DNA from: Sycobia sp. Sy_11
Taxonomy: Eukaryota > Arthropoda > Insecta > Hymenoptera > Epichrysomallidae
Assembly: GCA_018907035.1 (NCBI GenBank)
Contig: JACCIC010000365.1
Location: 107,552-171,551 of the forward strand
Length of the DNA: 64,000 bases
Direction: 5' to 3'
Part shown: piece after piece, positions 11,366 through 22,219 of the stretch
Layout: the number at the start of each line of letters is the position of its first letter
How positions within the stretch are numbered: position 1 is the first letter of the stretch
Translations under genes and position numbers: made by a program
The notes under the pieces: generated by a model
The model's database searches: none
What the model saw: only the letters and a program-made list of their open reading frames with translations
What the model was told of the DNA's origin: nothing

Positions 11366-11746
11366 TTTTCCCCGCGTCCCGGTTTCCCCGCTCATATATC
11401 AATATTTACATAAAGGTATTTAATTACTTTAAGGGCGCGCATGCCCACTCATCGATACCGCTAATTCTGAGGGCGTCCCCTCGTGCGCTCGCTGCTGCTA
11501 CCGGCTTCTCTACCACGATGGTCTCCCTTGGAGAGAGAGAGGGAGAGCCGCTCGCTGGTTTTCCCCGCGTCCCGTTTTCCCCGCTCATATATCAATATTT
11601 ACATAAAGGTATTTAATTACTTTAAGGGAGCGCAGGCACACTCACCGATACCGCTAATTCTGAGGGCGTCCCCTGGTGCGCTCGCTGCTGCTGCCGGCTT
11701 CTCTTCCGCGGTAGTCTCCCTTGGAGAGAGAGAGAGATGGTACTAT
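11366..11746. repeat. 193-bp tandem duplication, GC-rich
   Basis: The segment starting TTTTCCCCGCGTCCC at 11366 recurs at 11559 with few changes, including the shared phrases CTCATATATCAATATTTACA, CGATACCGCTAATTCTGAGG and CTCCCTTGGAGAGAGAGAG. The second copy ends near 11746. Short open frames across it follow the duplication and are not convincing genes. Confidence 0.85.
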
Positions 11747-12717
11747 ATATTTCGATGAGCACACGCAGTTCGTATTGTTCCGTACTGTTCCACACCCGCT
11801 CGCACTATCACGACCACTTCACAGTTCTAGTCCTCGTTTTAACTATATTTCGCCTTCCGACTACTTATTTAACTCGCGTACGCCGCACTTCTGACTTCCG
11901 CACTCTTCGCTTCCGTGAATCTAATAAGCCCCGAGAAAAATCAACTTTTTTTGTTAGAAAATGGGTGCGACACGTGTCTGTATATCAAGCTTCAAAAATC
12001 TTCTAAAGTTTTACTTGATCTTCACTCCGATCCTTCAATCAGCGCTCTTCTTTTCGCCATGCGCCAATCGCCGTCTGTCTTGTCCGATTTGCACCAATTA
12101 GCGTACGTCTTCTCTGATCTGCGCTAATCCCGGGCTCTTCCGTAACCTTAATACCGTTTCGACCGACGTTGTCGGTCGGCAGCGTCTTCAAATTTACCCG
12201 CGAGATATATTTATATATATATATATATATATCCCCGTCGGTAGTACGGCGCGGCGCCGCTAAGAGCGGTGGCGCTGTCGACCGCTGCTTCTCCGCGGCG
12301 GCTTCCGTCTTCTTGCTGACTACCACTTCCAGTGCGGCCGTCTGCTGTGTGGACGGCGCACGCCGTGTGTTTCCGACTTTCACTAATATCTTCGTGTTGT
12401 TTCAGTATCTCCACGTGCCCTTCCTGTTTGCTAAGCTGACGTCGTTAAGCTTGATGTGTTTCTATTTGTTGCGGCAATCTGCGTCTGTTTGCTGCTTCCT
12501 CGTGTTCGTCCGAGCAGCGGCCCATGCGGCGTCCAGCATGCTGCGCATAACCTGATGCGGCCACGTGTCTTCGAATCTTCCACTCCCAGCTTGCAGTGTC
12601 TGCATAGCTTTCGGACTCCGCAACGTATACTTGTTCTTTATTTGCTTAGCTTAATATCTACACTCTTGTCTACTTTACAATTTCATCATATCATTTTCCC
12701 GTTTCGAGGTTATGTGG

Positions 12718-12754
<37 letters not shown>

Positions 12755-13200
12755 TGTTCCTTGGTTACTTCCATATACCTCTCCCTCTCTCTCACTCCAT
12801 CTTCTTCTGCATGCGTCTAACTATCCGCGTGCATCTGTATCTCTCTGTTTTTCTTTCTCTCTATCTCATTTTCTTCCTTATTATGTAAATTATTATTTCC
12901 ATCTCTCTCTATATGTGTATTTTTTTATTTCCTCTGGATGCATATTTTACTTTCTTTTCTCTAGTTGCATCTTTTACACTCTTTTCTCTCCTCCTATCTT
13001 ATCTATAAGGAAAGGATTCCTTCTCTGTATATACTTTTCTTCATATTATTTCTACATGTATATCTCCTTATTCACTTGCATGTATGTTTTACTTTAATTT
13101 TCTCCTACTATCTTCCCTTTCTTCTCTGCGGATACTTTCATTAGTATCTTTGTTATATGTATATTTCATTTTATTACGTGCATCCATATATTCTTTTTAT
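11747..13200. other. GC-rich then pyrimidine-rich DNA, no gene assigned
   Basis: 11747-12640 is mixed and GC-richer than its left flank, with a short TA tract near 12206-12230. From about 12640 to 13190 the + strand is almost all pyrimidine, including a TC microsatellite at 12717-12752. The long + strand frame 12456-13097 is low-complexity Ser/Leu/Phe and is best explained by this composition. It could be the 3' untranslated or LTR part of E2 on the other strand, but I found no matching 5' LTR. Confidence 0.5.
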
Positions 13201-13552
13201 TACATGCATCGGTGACCCCGTCTGACCGATTACTCCCACTGCGGCATGGAGTACAGCGCCAGCCTCCTCTTCCCGCCGGAATAGGACTGACTCAAAGCCG
13301 CCCCTTTCGAATTGCCGGCGGGGGTTATAATGCTTTGGCCGGCGGGCCTCCCGGCGCTCTTTTTCTTCAGCCCGGCGTTCTTCCGCAGCAAACCCCGGTG
13401 GTCCGGAGCAGCCGACTTCCTCGTCATCCCACTCCTGTGGGCCCATTGGTGTTGGTGGAGGAAGGAGGAGGCCAAGGTGTGCCGGCCTTGCGGTGGGTGG
13501 TCGACGCTCTTCATCCACCGGCCGCGCGTTGCCGAGTTTCCGCCGCAGCCGC

Positions 13553-13945
13553 CTACTTCTCTCCTGAAACCCACTTGGTGCGCCCCATTTTCTCTGAGGA
13601 CCTTCCTCCTCTTCGGGATGGCCCCTTTGTTGGCTCCCCCTTCCGTAGGAGCCTTCTCTCCCTGGGGATGGCTCCCTCTTCTTTCTTCGGGGTGCCTTCT
13701 TTTACTGCCCCCTCTTGCGTAGATCCCTTTTCTTCCGGGGGCGCGTTTGTTTCCCCCCAAGCCTCCTCCTCCTCTTTATCGACCGGTATGTCGGCCCAGC
13801 ACCGACCGCCCAGCCCCTAAGGGTACCGCAACGGTGCCGGTGGTACTACCTCCTCTGGCCCCATCCCCTAGGGAGTGTAGAACTCCCCGCTACTCTCGCA
13901 GCTCTCGCTGATTCTCCGCGCTTCTCTTCCCTCCTTGCCCTCCAT
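13553..13945 (-). pseudogene. Post-pol ORF of gypsy E2
   Basis: From an ATG at 13945 the minus strand reads 131 codons, with TAG codons at 13868-13870 and 13817-13819, to a TAG at 13553-13555. An acceptor-like TTTTAATTGTTTCAG ends at 14011, 66 bases before the ATG. The product is strongly charged (DKEEEEAWGETNAPPEEKG, then KKEEGAIPREKRLLRK-type runs) with no membrane segment. It resembles the E1 post-pol ORF in position and acidity, but I could not align the two with confidence. Overlapping open frames on both strands here reflect GC-rich composition, so this call is tentative. Confidence 0.35.
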
Positions 13946-14010
13946 ACCTCTGACTTCCGTGTAAACCCTAATTAATCCTTCCCCTCTTCCTTCCGTCACT
14001 GCTTCCGAAT

Positions 14011-14046
14011 CTGAAACAATTAAAATATAGGTTAATCTCCCCCAAT
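14011..14046 (-). promoter_or_regulatory. Splice-acceptor-like tract after E2 pol
   Basis: On the minus strand AACCTATATTTTAATTGTTTCAG ends at 14011, beginning just past the integrase stop. It parallels the E1 site in sequence (both end TTGTTTCAG) and position. Confidence 0.4.
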
Positions 14047-14048
14047 GG

Positions 14049-15251
14049 TTATGTGCCCTGCCTAGCTATTCCCTGTGTACCCTGGGGTGGTAGGTATCGC
14101 TTGAGTTCGGATACGGGGGCCTTCGTGACGCACTTCGCCGAGTTGGTCTCGAGTACGTAAACCGTTGGAGAAAGGGTGCTTCGGATCTTGTAGGGGCCTT
14201 CGTATTTGGGCGCCAGTTTCGTGTTGAAACGATTAATCGCGCTCGACAGCACGCGAGTTTTTCTCCACACCATGTCTCCTACTTGAAACCGCACTTCTCG
14301 TCTTCCTTTGTCGTAAAACTTTCGTTGCTTCTCACGGGCTTGATCTAAATATCGACGTATGAGATCTCGCTTGGCTCCTAGCCTCTTCATTTTCTCCCCC
14401 CATTCTTCCGGTTTAATTCTTCCCACCTGTCTTCTTCCTTCTACTTCTCTTCGGAGACTACCCGGAGCACCGGGTTGGGGTTTCGCCCGAAATTCAGGAA
14501 CGCCGGTGACGTCTTCAGGCTGAACTGGCAGGCCGTATTAATCGCGTTCCTGAATTCGTGCAAGTGTTGATCCTATCCCCGATGATCCTCTCTGACCAAT
14601 GTCGAAATCATCGTCTTCAGCGTTTTGTTGACCCTTTCGACCGGGTTTGCCTGCGGGTGATATGGCGGTGTGGTGACACTTTATCCCGTACTCTTTCATC
14701 ACTTCCTTAAGGTATTTATTATTGAATTCCTTCCCGTTGTCGGTGAGTAGGTACTCTGGCTTTCCCCACCGGAAGATGACTAGCTCTTCCAATGCCTTCG
14801 CAACTCCATTCCCGTCGGCGCTCCTCATAGGCTTGACTTCAATCCAACGCTTAAACACGTCTTACAGGACCAGGAGGTATTTGTTCTGGGTCTTGCTAAA
14901 CGGAAATTCCATGAATTCTGCTACTACACACCAGGGTTCTTCTACTATTCGGTCTCCCATCAGCCGCTGTAGGCCCTGTTGCGAGACCTTGTACTTCTGG
15001 CACAATGGACAACGCTGTACATATTCACTTATGTCCGCCCAGATGCCCCGCCAGTAACAATCTAGTGCTACGTGAGCATACGTCTTCTCGATGCCTAGGT
15101 CTCCGGCTGCTACGTCGTCGTGTGCATCATGGAGAACCCTCTTCCGTTGTTCCAGGGGGACCACTAGCTTCCAATTGCTACTTCCTTCCGTAAATGGTTC
15201 CATAATCGTCTCTCCCCTTGGCGGTATAACATCCCGTCTACTACACACCAA
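14049..15251 (-). pseudogene. pol: Gypsy E2 integrase
   Basis: The N-terminal zinc domain reads HDAHDDVAAGDLGIEKT, then CPLCQ. The second His of the HHCC set, normally in an A-G-H-x-G phrase, is Asp here. The catalytic core follows: the frame is broken by a TAA where related elements have Gln (LVL-stop-DVFKRWIE, near 14859-14861), then LLTDNGKEFNNKYLKEV. A frameshift follows, after which PPYHPQANPVERVNKTLKT is found one frame over. Another frameshift near 14480 precedes the C-terminal domain (FQVGDMVWRKTRVLSS, KLAPKYEGPYKI), open from 14426 to 14049. Intact, it would insert cDNA into the genome. Confidence 0.85.
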
Positions 15252-15388
15252 TTAGGGAGCTCCTCTACCTGCTGAACCATGCGTAAATACCACTCGTCTT
15301 CCACCCCCTTGAATCCCGCCACTTCCTCCTCTTTTTCTATTCCTCTCGATATTGCGTCGGGTACGTAATTCAGTGTCCCCTTCTGGTA

Positions 15389-15840
15389 TTACAACTCGAA
15401 ATCCCACTCTTGTAGTTCTAGGGCCCACCTGGAATGTCTCCCCGTCAGTTCTTTCGACCTCTTCATCCACTTCAGGGCGCTATGATGGGTAAACGCCTTG
15501 AAGTGGAATTGAAGTTGAATTCCTAATATTTGTGTAATTCCCCCAGTAACGGTTTTAATGTGCAGATGCATGGGTGTCAGCCGATCTCGGAATGCTTACG
15601 CCACCCTAGGTCCGGCCAATGATATCGACGCCCCCGGATCGAATAACGCAAGGTAGTTCATGTCGGCTAACTTCACCCGCAAGTAGTACCGGTTTTCTAC
15701 CCACGTCCTGGCTATCTCGTCCGTTTCGCCGGGCCAGCTTTTCATGATTCCTCTATCCAGCTGGTCGGATATAACCTCATCGTCCGATCGAGCAGCCGGA
15801 TTTCGGGCCTCCCACCAAGGCTAATCATCCGCCTCTGCCC
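15389..15840 (-). pseudogene. pol: Gypsy E2 protease fused to RNase H fragment
   Basis: The protease reads NYLALFDPGASISLAGPRV near 15660-15610, with Asp-Pro-Gly-Ala-Ser where most family members have Asp-Thr/Ser-Gly. A TAA follows at about 15597-15599, then LTPMHLHIKTVTGGITQILG. Near 15505 it joins directly to an RNase H segment (FTHHSALKWMKRSKELTGRH), in which the usual Asp of T-D-H-S is His. The deletion thus removed the end of protease, all of RT and most of RNase H. The frame then runs to 15389, and the short open frame 15252-15470 continues the decayed linker. Confidence 0.75.
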
Positions 15841-15844
15841 GTAG

Positions 15845-18498
15845 TTGGATGGTGGGCGCGGGGGGGTCCAGTCCGGATTCTGCGCTCGCGTTTTTCAGGG
15901 TAGTCTCCTCTACCGCGTCTGTATTTCCTCTACTCTTTTCTTTTATCTTCTCGCGGCCTCATCTATTCTTCTCTTCAATCCTCTCACCTCTCCCTCTACT
16001 CTTCTCTTCTGTCTTTTTGTTACTTCTTCTGCTATTATCCTCTGCCTCTTCATTATTTGTTCTGCTCTTCTCTTCTCTTTCTTCGTTGACTCTTCTACTC
16101 TTCTCTTCAGGGTTTCGGGTTTCCGCCGCATCACTTGGTCCCGCCCACGTAATGGACTTTCGCAGGCGCACCCGATAGGCCTGTTTGGTGAGCCCCTTCT
16201 GGTCCTCTTTTAACCTCAGTTCCTCCTCCTGAAGCCTCATCTTCTCTTCTTCTATTGTGGTCCGCTCTCGCCTCAACCTCTCCCACTCTTCTAAAATCTG
16301 CATGCATTCCTCGTCTACACACCGTTTCGCCTCTTCCAGTTGTCCTCGCTCCTCTTCTAATTTCCGTCTTCTCACCGTTCCTGGCCTGCTTACCCCCTGT
16401 GGCGGTAGGTACCACTCCGGCTTCTGTCTAAGTGTGGTCTCTCGGGCCCCTGTCGCTGTGGGCCGGGAAGCACGGGTCCTACTTGCCTCTCCGCCAATCC
16501 ATTTCCCCAACATCCTCCCCTTGGTGGAGGGCTCGGGGCATGTGGACTGGGCGGCCCCTTGCCAGATATGATGGGTCTCGAACCGGAGGCGTCTGGCGTT
16601 CAGGGCATTCCCTGGATCGGTGTCCACGTACCCCAAAAGACACCATCCTCCCTCGGTGGTACCTCCTCGCCCGGGTAGTCGTTCGCTCGGGGAAGGCCGG
16701 CGTCTCTCGGTGGTGGTGCTTCTCGTGGCCCGAGGTCTCGGCGAGGCCAAGTCGACCTCGCGGCCGGAGCTCGATCGCGATAGTTCTCCGGCGGCGTGTA
16801 GAGCTTCCTGTCGAGGGCTGGACGAGGCCCGTCGGACGCATATGGCCTGGGACTTGGCATCGGCCATGGCTTGGTGGGTGGGGCGTCTACTCCCGCCACC
16901 AAGCCACGTTCCCCTCGGGATCGCGATTCTCTGTGCTTCCTTCTCGGGCTCAAGGTGATCCCACGTTCTCCTCCTTTCTTCTTCTTCCCTTTGTCCGGTG
17001 GTTGATCACTTCCGTTGGATTCTGTCTCCTCCACAGCGGCTACCTTCTTGACCGTCTGACTCCTCGCCGCGGCCAGCGGCAGCCGCATGTTGTCATTTGG
17101 AGGTGAGAGCGCGATCCTACTATCCGCTTCAGCTTATCTTCCAAGTCAGCGGCGTCACATTCGCCTAAGTACTGATGACGGAAGGCTGCGGCGAATTCCT
17201 TCCAGGTGGTGATTCCGGGTTTTGCTTCCCTGAACCACTGTCCCGCGAGGTCTTCCAGTATACTGAGCAGAGCTCGTAGTACTTGTTTGTCAGTCATGCG
17301 AGTGTTGTGTTTGTAGTCCATCAACTTCGCTAGGAAGCCCGCTGGGTTGTCCTTTTCTGATCCCGAGAACCGTAAACGCCAGTTCTGGAGCGTTTTCTCG
17401 CAATTCATCGGGCCGGCTCTCCTGGTCGGTCGCACGGCGGAGGCTTGAGGCAGTTCTTCCTCTGACTCCTCTTCGCTCTCTTCTTCATCCGTCTCTTCCA
17501 ACAAGAAAAATAACTCTGTGTCGGAGGGTTCACTGCTGCTCTCCGATACTCGTCGCGACTTCTTCTTTCCTTCCTGGTGGATGACGTCAGGGAGCTCCGC
17601 GTCGGGCCAGGTCCCACCTTCTCAACCCCCCCTCTGAGCTATCCCGGCTCCCAGTACAGGGCTCGCTGATGGTGGGCTAGGAGCTACTTTACGGACCGCA
17701 GACAGTTTATGGTTCGCTTTCCTATTCACCCTGGCCATCACTGCTTTCAGGTGGTTCACTTCCTCGTCGTCGGTTTCTATCGTCGGTGACCGAGGTTTAG
17801 TCCGGTCCAGAGGTGGGACTTCTATGTTGGATTCGTCTCTTAACTTTCCTTCATCTAATAATTTTCTCTCCACCTCCGTCCGGGCCAAGGCTGAGCTCAG
17901 CAACGACCCTAGCATGTCTAGGAGGTCGTCGTGCGTCAAGGCGACCGGTGTCGTTCGAGGCGAGTGGGCTAGTGGCGGTCGGCTCTCCCCTGCTTTGGGG
18001 GGTGAAAGACATTGTTTGCGGTAGTGGTGAGGGGGTCGGGCTAGCCACTGACACCCCCACGACCCCTTCGTTACCTCGTGGGGCGCTACGCCCCACCGGC
18101 TCTAGGTTACCGGCATCTGTTCTCGCTGACTCCTTCCGTGGCCTCCCAAGACTGCCCTTCTTGCTCGCGGTCAACGCCGCCGCTTCATCTTCCTCTCCTA
18201 GGCTGCCGTGGCGTAGGGCACCGTTTACGTCAGTTTCGGCCAGGAGGGCTGCTCGTGCCTCGTCCACTTCGTCTTCCGTAGGGTCCCACGGCAACTCCCG
18301 ATCCGCAAGGCTCTCTTTGATTTCGTAGCGGAGTAATCGTTTCCTACGGTCGGCTTCCGTTCCCATCAGACTGAGCCCATTGACCCCGAATTCTTCGCTG
18401 ACCTCTTCATATGTGAAGTCGCAGAATCGGCGGGCGATGGTCCGAGCCCCGCGGGACCGCTCCAAGGCTTCCGCCAGTCGCGGGAGCAACTCTGCCAT
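15845..18498 (-). pseudogene. gag: Gypsy E2 Gag with coiled coil
   Basis: The ATG at 18498 opens 215 codons, including an AT-hook-like SLGRPRKES near residues 116-124. After a frameshift near 17900 the frame 17939-17622 continues. A capsid domain follows at 17504-17040: LQNWRLRFSGSEKDNPAGFL, LAGQWFREAKPGITTWKEFA and HQYLGECDAADLEDKLKR. A decayed zinc knuckle is suggested by VRGHRSRECPE near 16620. The end is a strong coiled coil (KLEEERGQLEEAKR, RLRRERTTIEEEKMRLQEEE) followed by tandem E/K/R/S-rich heptad-like repeats at about 16110-15945. Several frames must be joined, so it is broken. Gag would form the particle that packages element RNA. Confidence 0.75.
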
Positions 18499-19242
18499 TA
18501 TGTCGCTCTAACTTCCTTACTCTTCTTTAGATTCCCTTTAGATCCCTCCGGCTTTCTTCTTTCTTCGTCGAGGGAACGTAAAACCTCGTTACGTTTTGAC
18601 CAAGAGCGACAAAAAAAAGAAAAAGGCAGCCGCTCGGGGCGCACAAACCGGCCTGAAGCGATACCAAAATGAATCAATGAAGCGATACCCACCGAAATCG
18701 GTTATTTTGGGCTTCTCAGCCAAGGAGCAAAAGAGAAATAATTATAAAATATGAAATTCAAAGGTTTGAAGGTTTTCAAAGGTTTTCCTTTCTCAATATA
18801 TGCTAGACGAAAAAGAAATATATATTTTTCTTTTTTTTTGGCAACTGGACTAAATTAGCTTAACCGGCTAGCGGACGACTCGCGTAGCTTTACCCCGCGG
18901 CTGGCCACCTCTACGATATACCCCACAACGAATAACACACGTGACCATACCAAACACTTCATTCTGCCTTCCAAGCTAACTTCTCCTTCTCATTCGCGAC
19001 GTGCCTTCCCATCGAACACCCAACCTGTGTCTGCGGCTCACAATATAAGCGCCTATCGTATTAGTGATAAAGATCATCTCATGACAATTAATATTTACAA
19101 TAACCCCTTGAACTTCCTAATCACACAAGAACTTATGTTTGAGCTAACTAAATATTCCTCGGAGATTGTCAATATAATTATTTTCTCGCAAGAGGTATAA
19201 CATAATTAAGAGCCTATCTCAGACAATTATTATAATAAAGGT

Positions 19243-19313
<71 letters not shown>

Positions 19314-19907
19314 CAGATGGCAATATTATACAGAATGAATAAATAAATTATAAATAAACATTATAAATAAATATTATAAATAAGTAATATAAATGAAACT
19401 TTTCTGTATTATCTCCATCGGCGCTGAGCTGATTCAAAATCGTAATTCTTCCAAAATCTTGAAATAATAAAAGAAATTTTTTTTTTTTTTTGAATTTTTG
19501 AATTTCTTCAGTTAATCTCTTTCGAATTCTCTTCTGATCACCTTCTTATGCCTATTCATGTTTGCTTATTCATCTCATTTTATTTCTATCTACTATCTAC
19601 TATTTCTATCTACTATTTCTATCATCTTCTTCTATCAACATATTCTTCTCATTATCTCTTCATATATTCCTCTTCTTTTTTTTTAGGTGGCGAAAGAAAA
19701 AAAATAAAATTCTTCCCTCAACTAATTACTTCAGCGACTAACATTTCCATTAACAGTTTCCAAATCGTTTTGTGTTTTAAATTATTCTTAAATTAACAAT
19801 TATTATTAAATTAATTATCATTCGAAATACTAAATACTTACTTAATACGAAATAAAATAATTAATAAATTAGCAATTATTAAATTATATATTAACAATTA
19901 TATATTA
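18499..19907. other. E2 leader side and AT-rich spacer, no gene seen
   Basis: 18499-18720 is the untranslated leader side of E2. 18840-19080 is mixed-composition DNA that could be LTR, but I found no partner on the other side of E2. A TA microsatellite covers 19247-19311. The + frame 19548-19796 is low-complexity and not convincing. Confidence 0.5.
19247..19311. repeat. TA microsatellite
   Basis: About 64 bases of alternating TA. Confidence 0.95.
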
Positions 19908-20640
19908 TGTTACGTCCAGGTCAGTTATTGAAACTTTACACCGGCGTATTTATGGTGGGATTTGATTTTCCCTAAAGACTTACCTTCTCTTTTCTAGGTT
20001 GGCAGCGTCGGCGAGGGTTTCCGAAAGAAGGGTTTCCGTTTGATCCTTAATTTTGCGGACTGTCCTATAATGCTATAATACATACTGCTGGCTCTCGATG
20101 ATGGTTTAGGAAAAGGGTGGCAGGAATGTGTATATTTTATATATACTATGTGTAAAATTGTTCGTTATTTCAATAAATAAACTAAAGCAACACCCTTTGT
20201 ATTTTATAATTAGAATCACTTGTTTATTCGATTTTATATAAAGTCACAATAACAGTACAATCTGCACGTCGAACACTTTGGTGCAGTAGGCTTTAGCCGA
20301 AATTTAGATATAATTACTATTAGCTTCGCGTTCACTTTCAATGACGGCGTACGAATCGTGGCTTCGTGGCTGAACAGTGTTGCAACGATTTGAAGTCGCT
20401 AGAAGGTAACTAACGAAACTTTTTAATCAATTCTAAATAAACTTATAAACGCGTGAAGAATTGTTACGACTTATTTATTCGGAAGTTGTATTTAAACTTG
20501 TATATAAGCGCGATACGTACTTAGTGTCTCGAAGTCGACTTGCAAATAAAATATAAAAATGCGTTAAGTCAGACATGTATCTATTCTCTCGAAGGTACGT
20601 GCTTAAAGTCTCGTGGTTGTCTTGGAACTGGACTGGCGTG
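19908..20640 (+). repeat. Block T of interleaved inverted repeats
   Basis: Starts TGTTACGTCCAGGTCAG and ends GGAACTGGACTGGCGTG, where block X starts with TGTAACA. The reverse complement of nearly the whole block recurs as T' at 21373-22219 at roughly 80-85% identity by eye. Shared phrases include ACTTTACACCGGCGTAT, CTAGGTTGGCAGCGT and CTGGCTCTCGATG. The TGTTAC...GTAACA ends are LTR-like. No protein is encoded. Confidence 0.8.
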
Positions 20641-21377
20641 TGTAACATACGGCCCTCTCCGATATCTTTATTATAACCCTCGTAAAGGAAATATACTAAT
20701 ATACGCTAATATAAATATAAATACAAATATACGTTACGTATTATCGACACGAAAATGTACAAGTTAGGATTATAAGTTATTATTGCATTATATTATATAT
20801 TATGGTAACACACCTACAGACAGAACACTTACCGATCCAACGACTCATGATAATGCACCTAAATAGATAAATGTATTTGTAGTAAGAAACGTACGCAGTA
20901 AAACTTCCTCCGTCAACGTTCGTACAAATAAATAAATAATTATCGTATCATCGCTAACTTTTACGTCCAAAGACGCCTCGAAAAATCGTTAGAATTAAGC
21001 GAAACTTCGCATATGGATACACCATAGCTTTCGCAACGATTATGCCTAATGAACTTTATTTGTAATAATTAATTATAAGCCGTAAAATCAAATTGAATGT
21101 ATCACTTTTATGTTCACGAACGACTTCATAAAATTATAAGTCCAATTTACATTGCGAAGTATAACTATATATACACGACGATAAGAAGATCTCAGGTAGC
21201 ACAGCCAGACGCTGACTAGGCTGTCGCGTAAGGCAACTTTTGCAACCGACGAACTGCTCTTAGCACTTAGCAACAGAGTTTACGCCGAGTTTTTAGGCAA
21301 TCATAATTTAGTACGTGGCCGCAGCGGCGGCACGAGGGAACTTCTTTCTCACCTTTTATAAACCGGCACGAGCACGC
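20641..21377 (+). repeat. Block X of interleaved inverted repeats
   Basis: Starts TGTAACATACGGCCCTCTCC and ends near GGCACGAGCACG. Its reverse complement recurs as X' at 22220-23411. Shared phrases, in X orientation, include CGTAAAACTTCCTCCGTCAA-like text, CCTAATGAACTTTATTTGTA, TTCACGAACGACTTCATAAA and GGCGGCACGAGGGAACTTCT. It lies exactly between T and T'. Confidence 0.8.
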
Positions 21378-22219
21378 GCCAGACAGTTCCAAGGCAGCCA
21401 CGAGACTTTACACACGTACCTATCGAGAGAATAATCGGATTTAACGTTAATTTTTTTCTTTCCAAGTCAACGTCGAGTACGCGTCGCGCTTATACACGAG
21501 TTCAATCACAACCTCCGCATAAATAGATCGCAACAAGTCTTCACGCGTATAGAAGTATATTTTACGATCGATTAAAAGAGTTTTCGTCAGTTACCTTCTC
21601 GCGACTTCAAATCGTTGCAACATAGTTCAGCCACTGAGTCGGAACTCTCGCCCTATAATTAGGAGCGATCGCGAGAAAAAAACCAAATTTACGTTTATAA
21701 TTTCGATTCAAGATTAACACGGTTATCGTCTCTCGACTTCCAATTGCTGCAACACGGTTCAGCCACGAAGCCGCGACTCGTACGCCGTCAATCTAAAGTA
21801 AAAATTAAGCGAATAATAATCATATTTAAATTTCGACCGAAACTTACAGCACCAAAGTGGACGTAACAATTCTGTGTCGTGATTGTGACATTTGTAAGAA
21901 AATATAAATAAATAATTGACTTCAATTATAAGGATACAAAGGTGTTGTTTTTAGTTCATTTAATGAAGAATATACATAAATCATACATATTTCCTACCAC
22001 CCTTTTCCTTGAACCAACATCGAGAGCCAGATGCAGTAAGTAGTGTAGCACTACGGTAGGACAGCCCGCAACAATTAAGGATCAAACGAGCCTAGCGCTC
22101 CTTTCGGGAATCCTCGCCAACGCTGCCAACCTAGAAAGACAAGGTAAGTCTTTAGGGAAAACAAGTTACACCATACATACGCCGGTGTAAAGTTTTAATA
22201 AACTGAACCGGACGTAACA
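21373..22219 (-). repeat. Block T' (inverted copy of T)
   Basis: Reverse complement of T, ending GGACGTAACA on the + strand at 22219. It holds an extra internal direct duplication of about 130 bp: CGACTTCAAATCGTTGCAAC near 21603 and CGACTTCCAATTGCTGCAAC near 21737. T has this phrase only once. Confidence 0.8.

Larger units (their letters stand above)
13553..18498 (-). mobile_element. Gypsy-type LTR retrotransposon E2, decayed, RT deleted
   Basis: Read on the minus strand: gag (18498 down to about 15845), protease (15840-15505), a fragment of RNase H (15505-15389), integrase (15251-14049) and a post-pol ORF (13945-13553). The whole RT is missing. Codons are GC-rich compared with the AT-rich surroundings. 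Gag and integrase both contain frameshifts and stops. I could not identify LTRs at either end. Confidence 0.85.

Noticed and set aside
12456..13097. 213-codon + strand frame, Ser/Leu/Phe-rich with hydrophobic stretches
   Set aside because: It follows a pyrimidine-rich, TC-repeat tract; such DNA gives open hydrophobic frames by composition.
13212..13820. 202-codon + strand frame and a 176-codon - strand frame over the same bases
   Set aside because: GC-rich DNA open in several frames; the minus frame from 13945 in E2 orientation fits the element better, and the others have no recognisable domain.
18600..18720. A primer-binding site for E2 in TTGGCTGAGAAGCCC on the minus strand
   Set aside because: It starts TGG as such sites do, but no LTR edge precedes it and I could not match a tRNA end with confidence.
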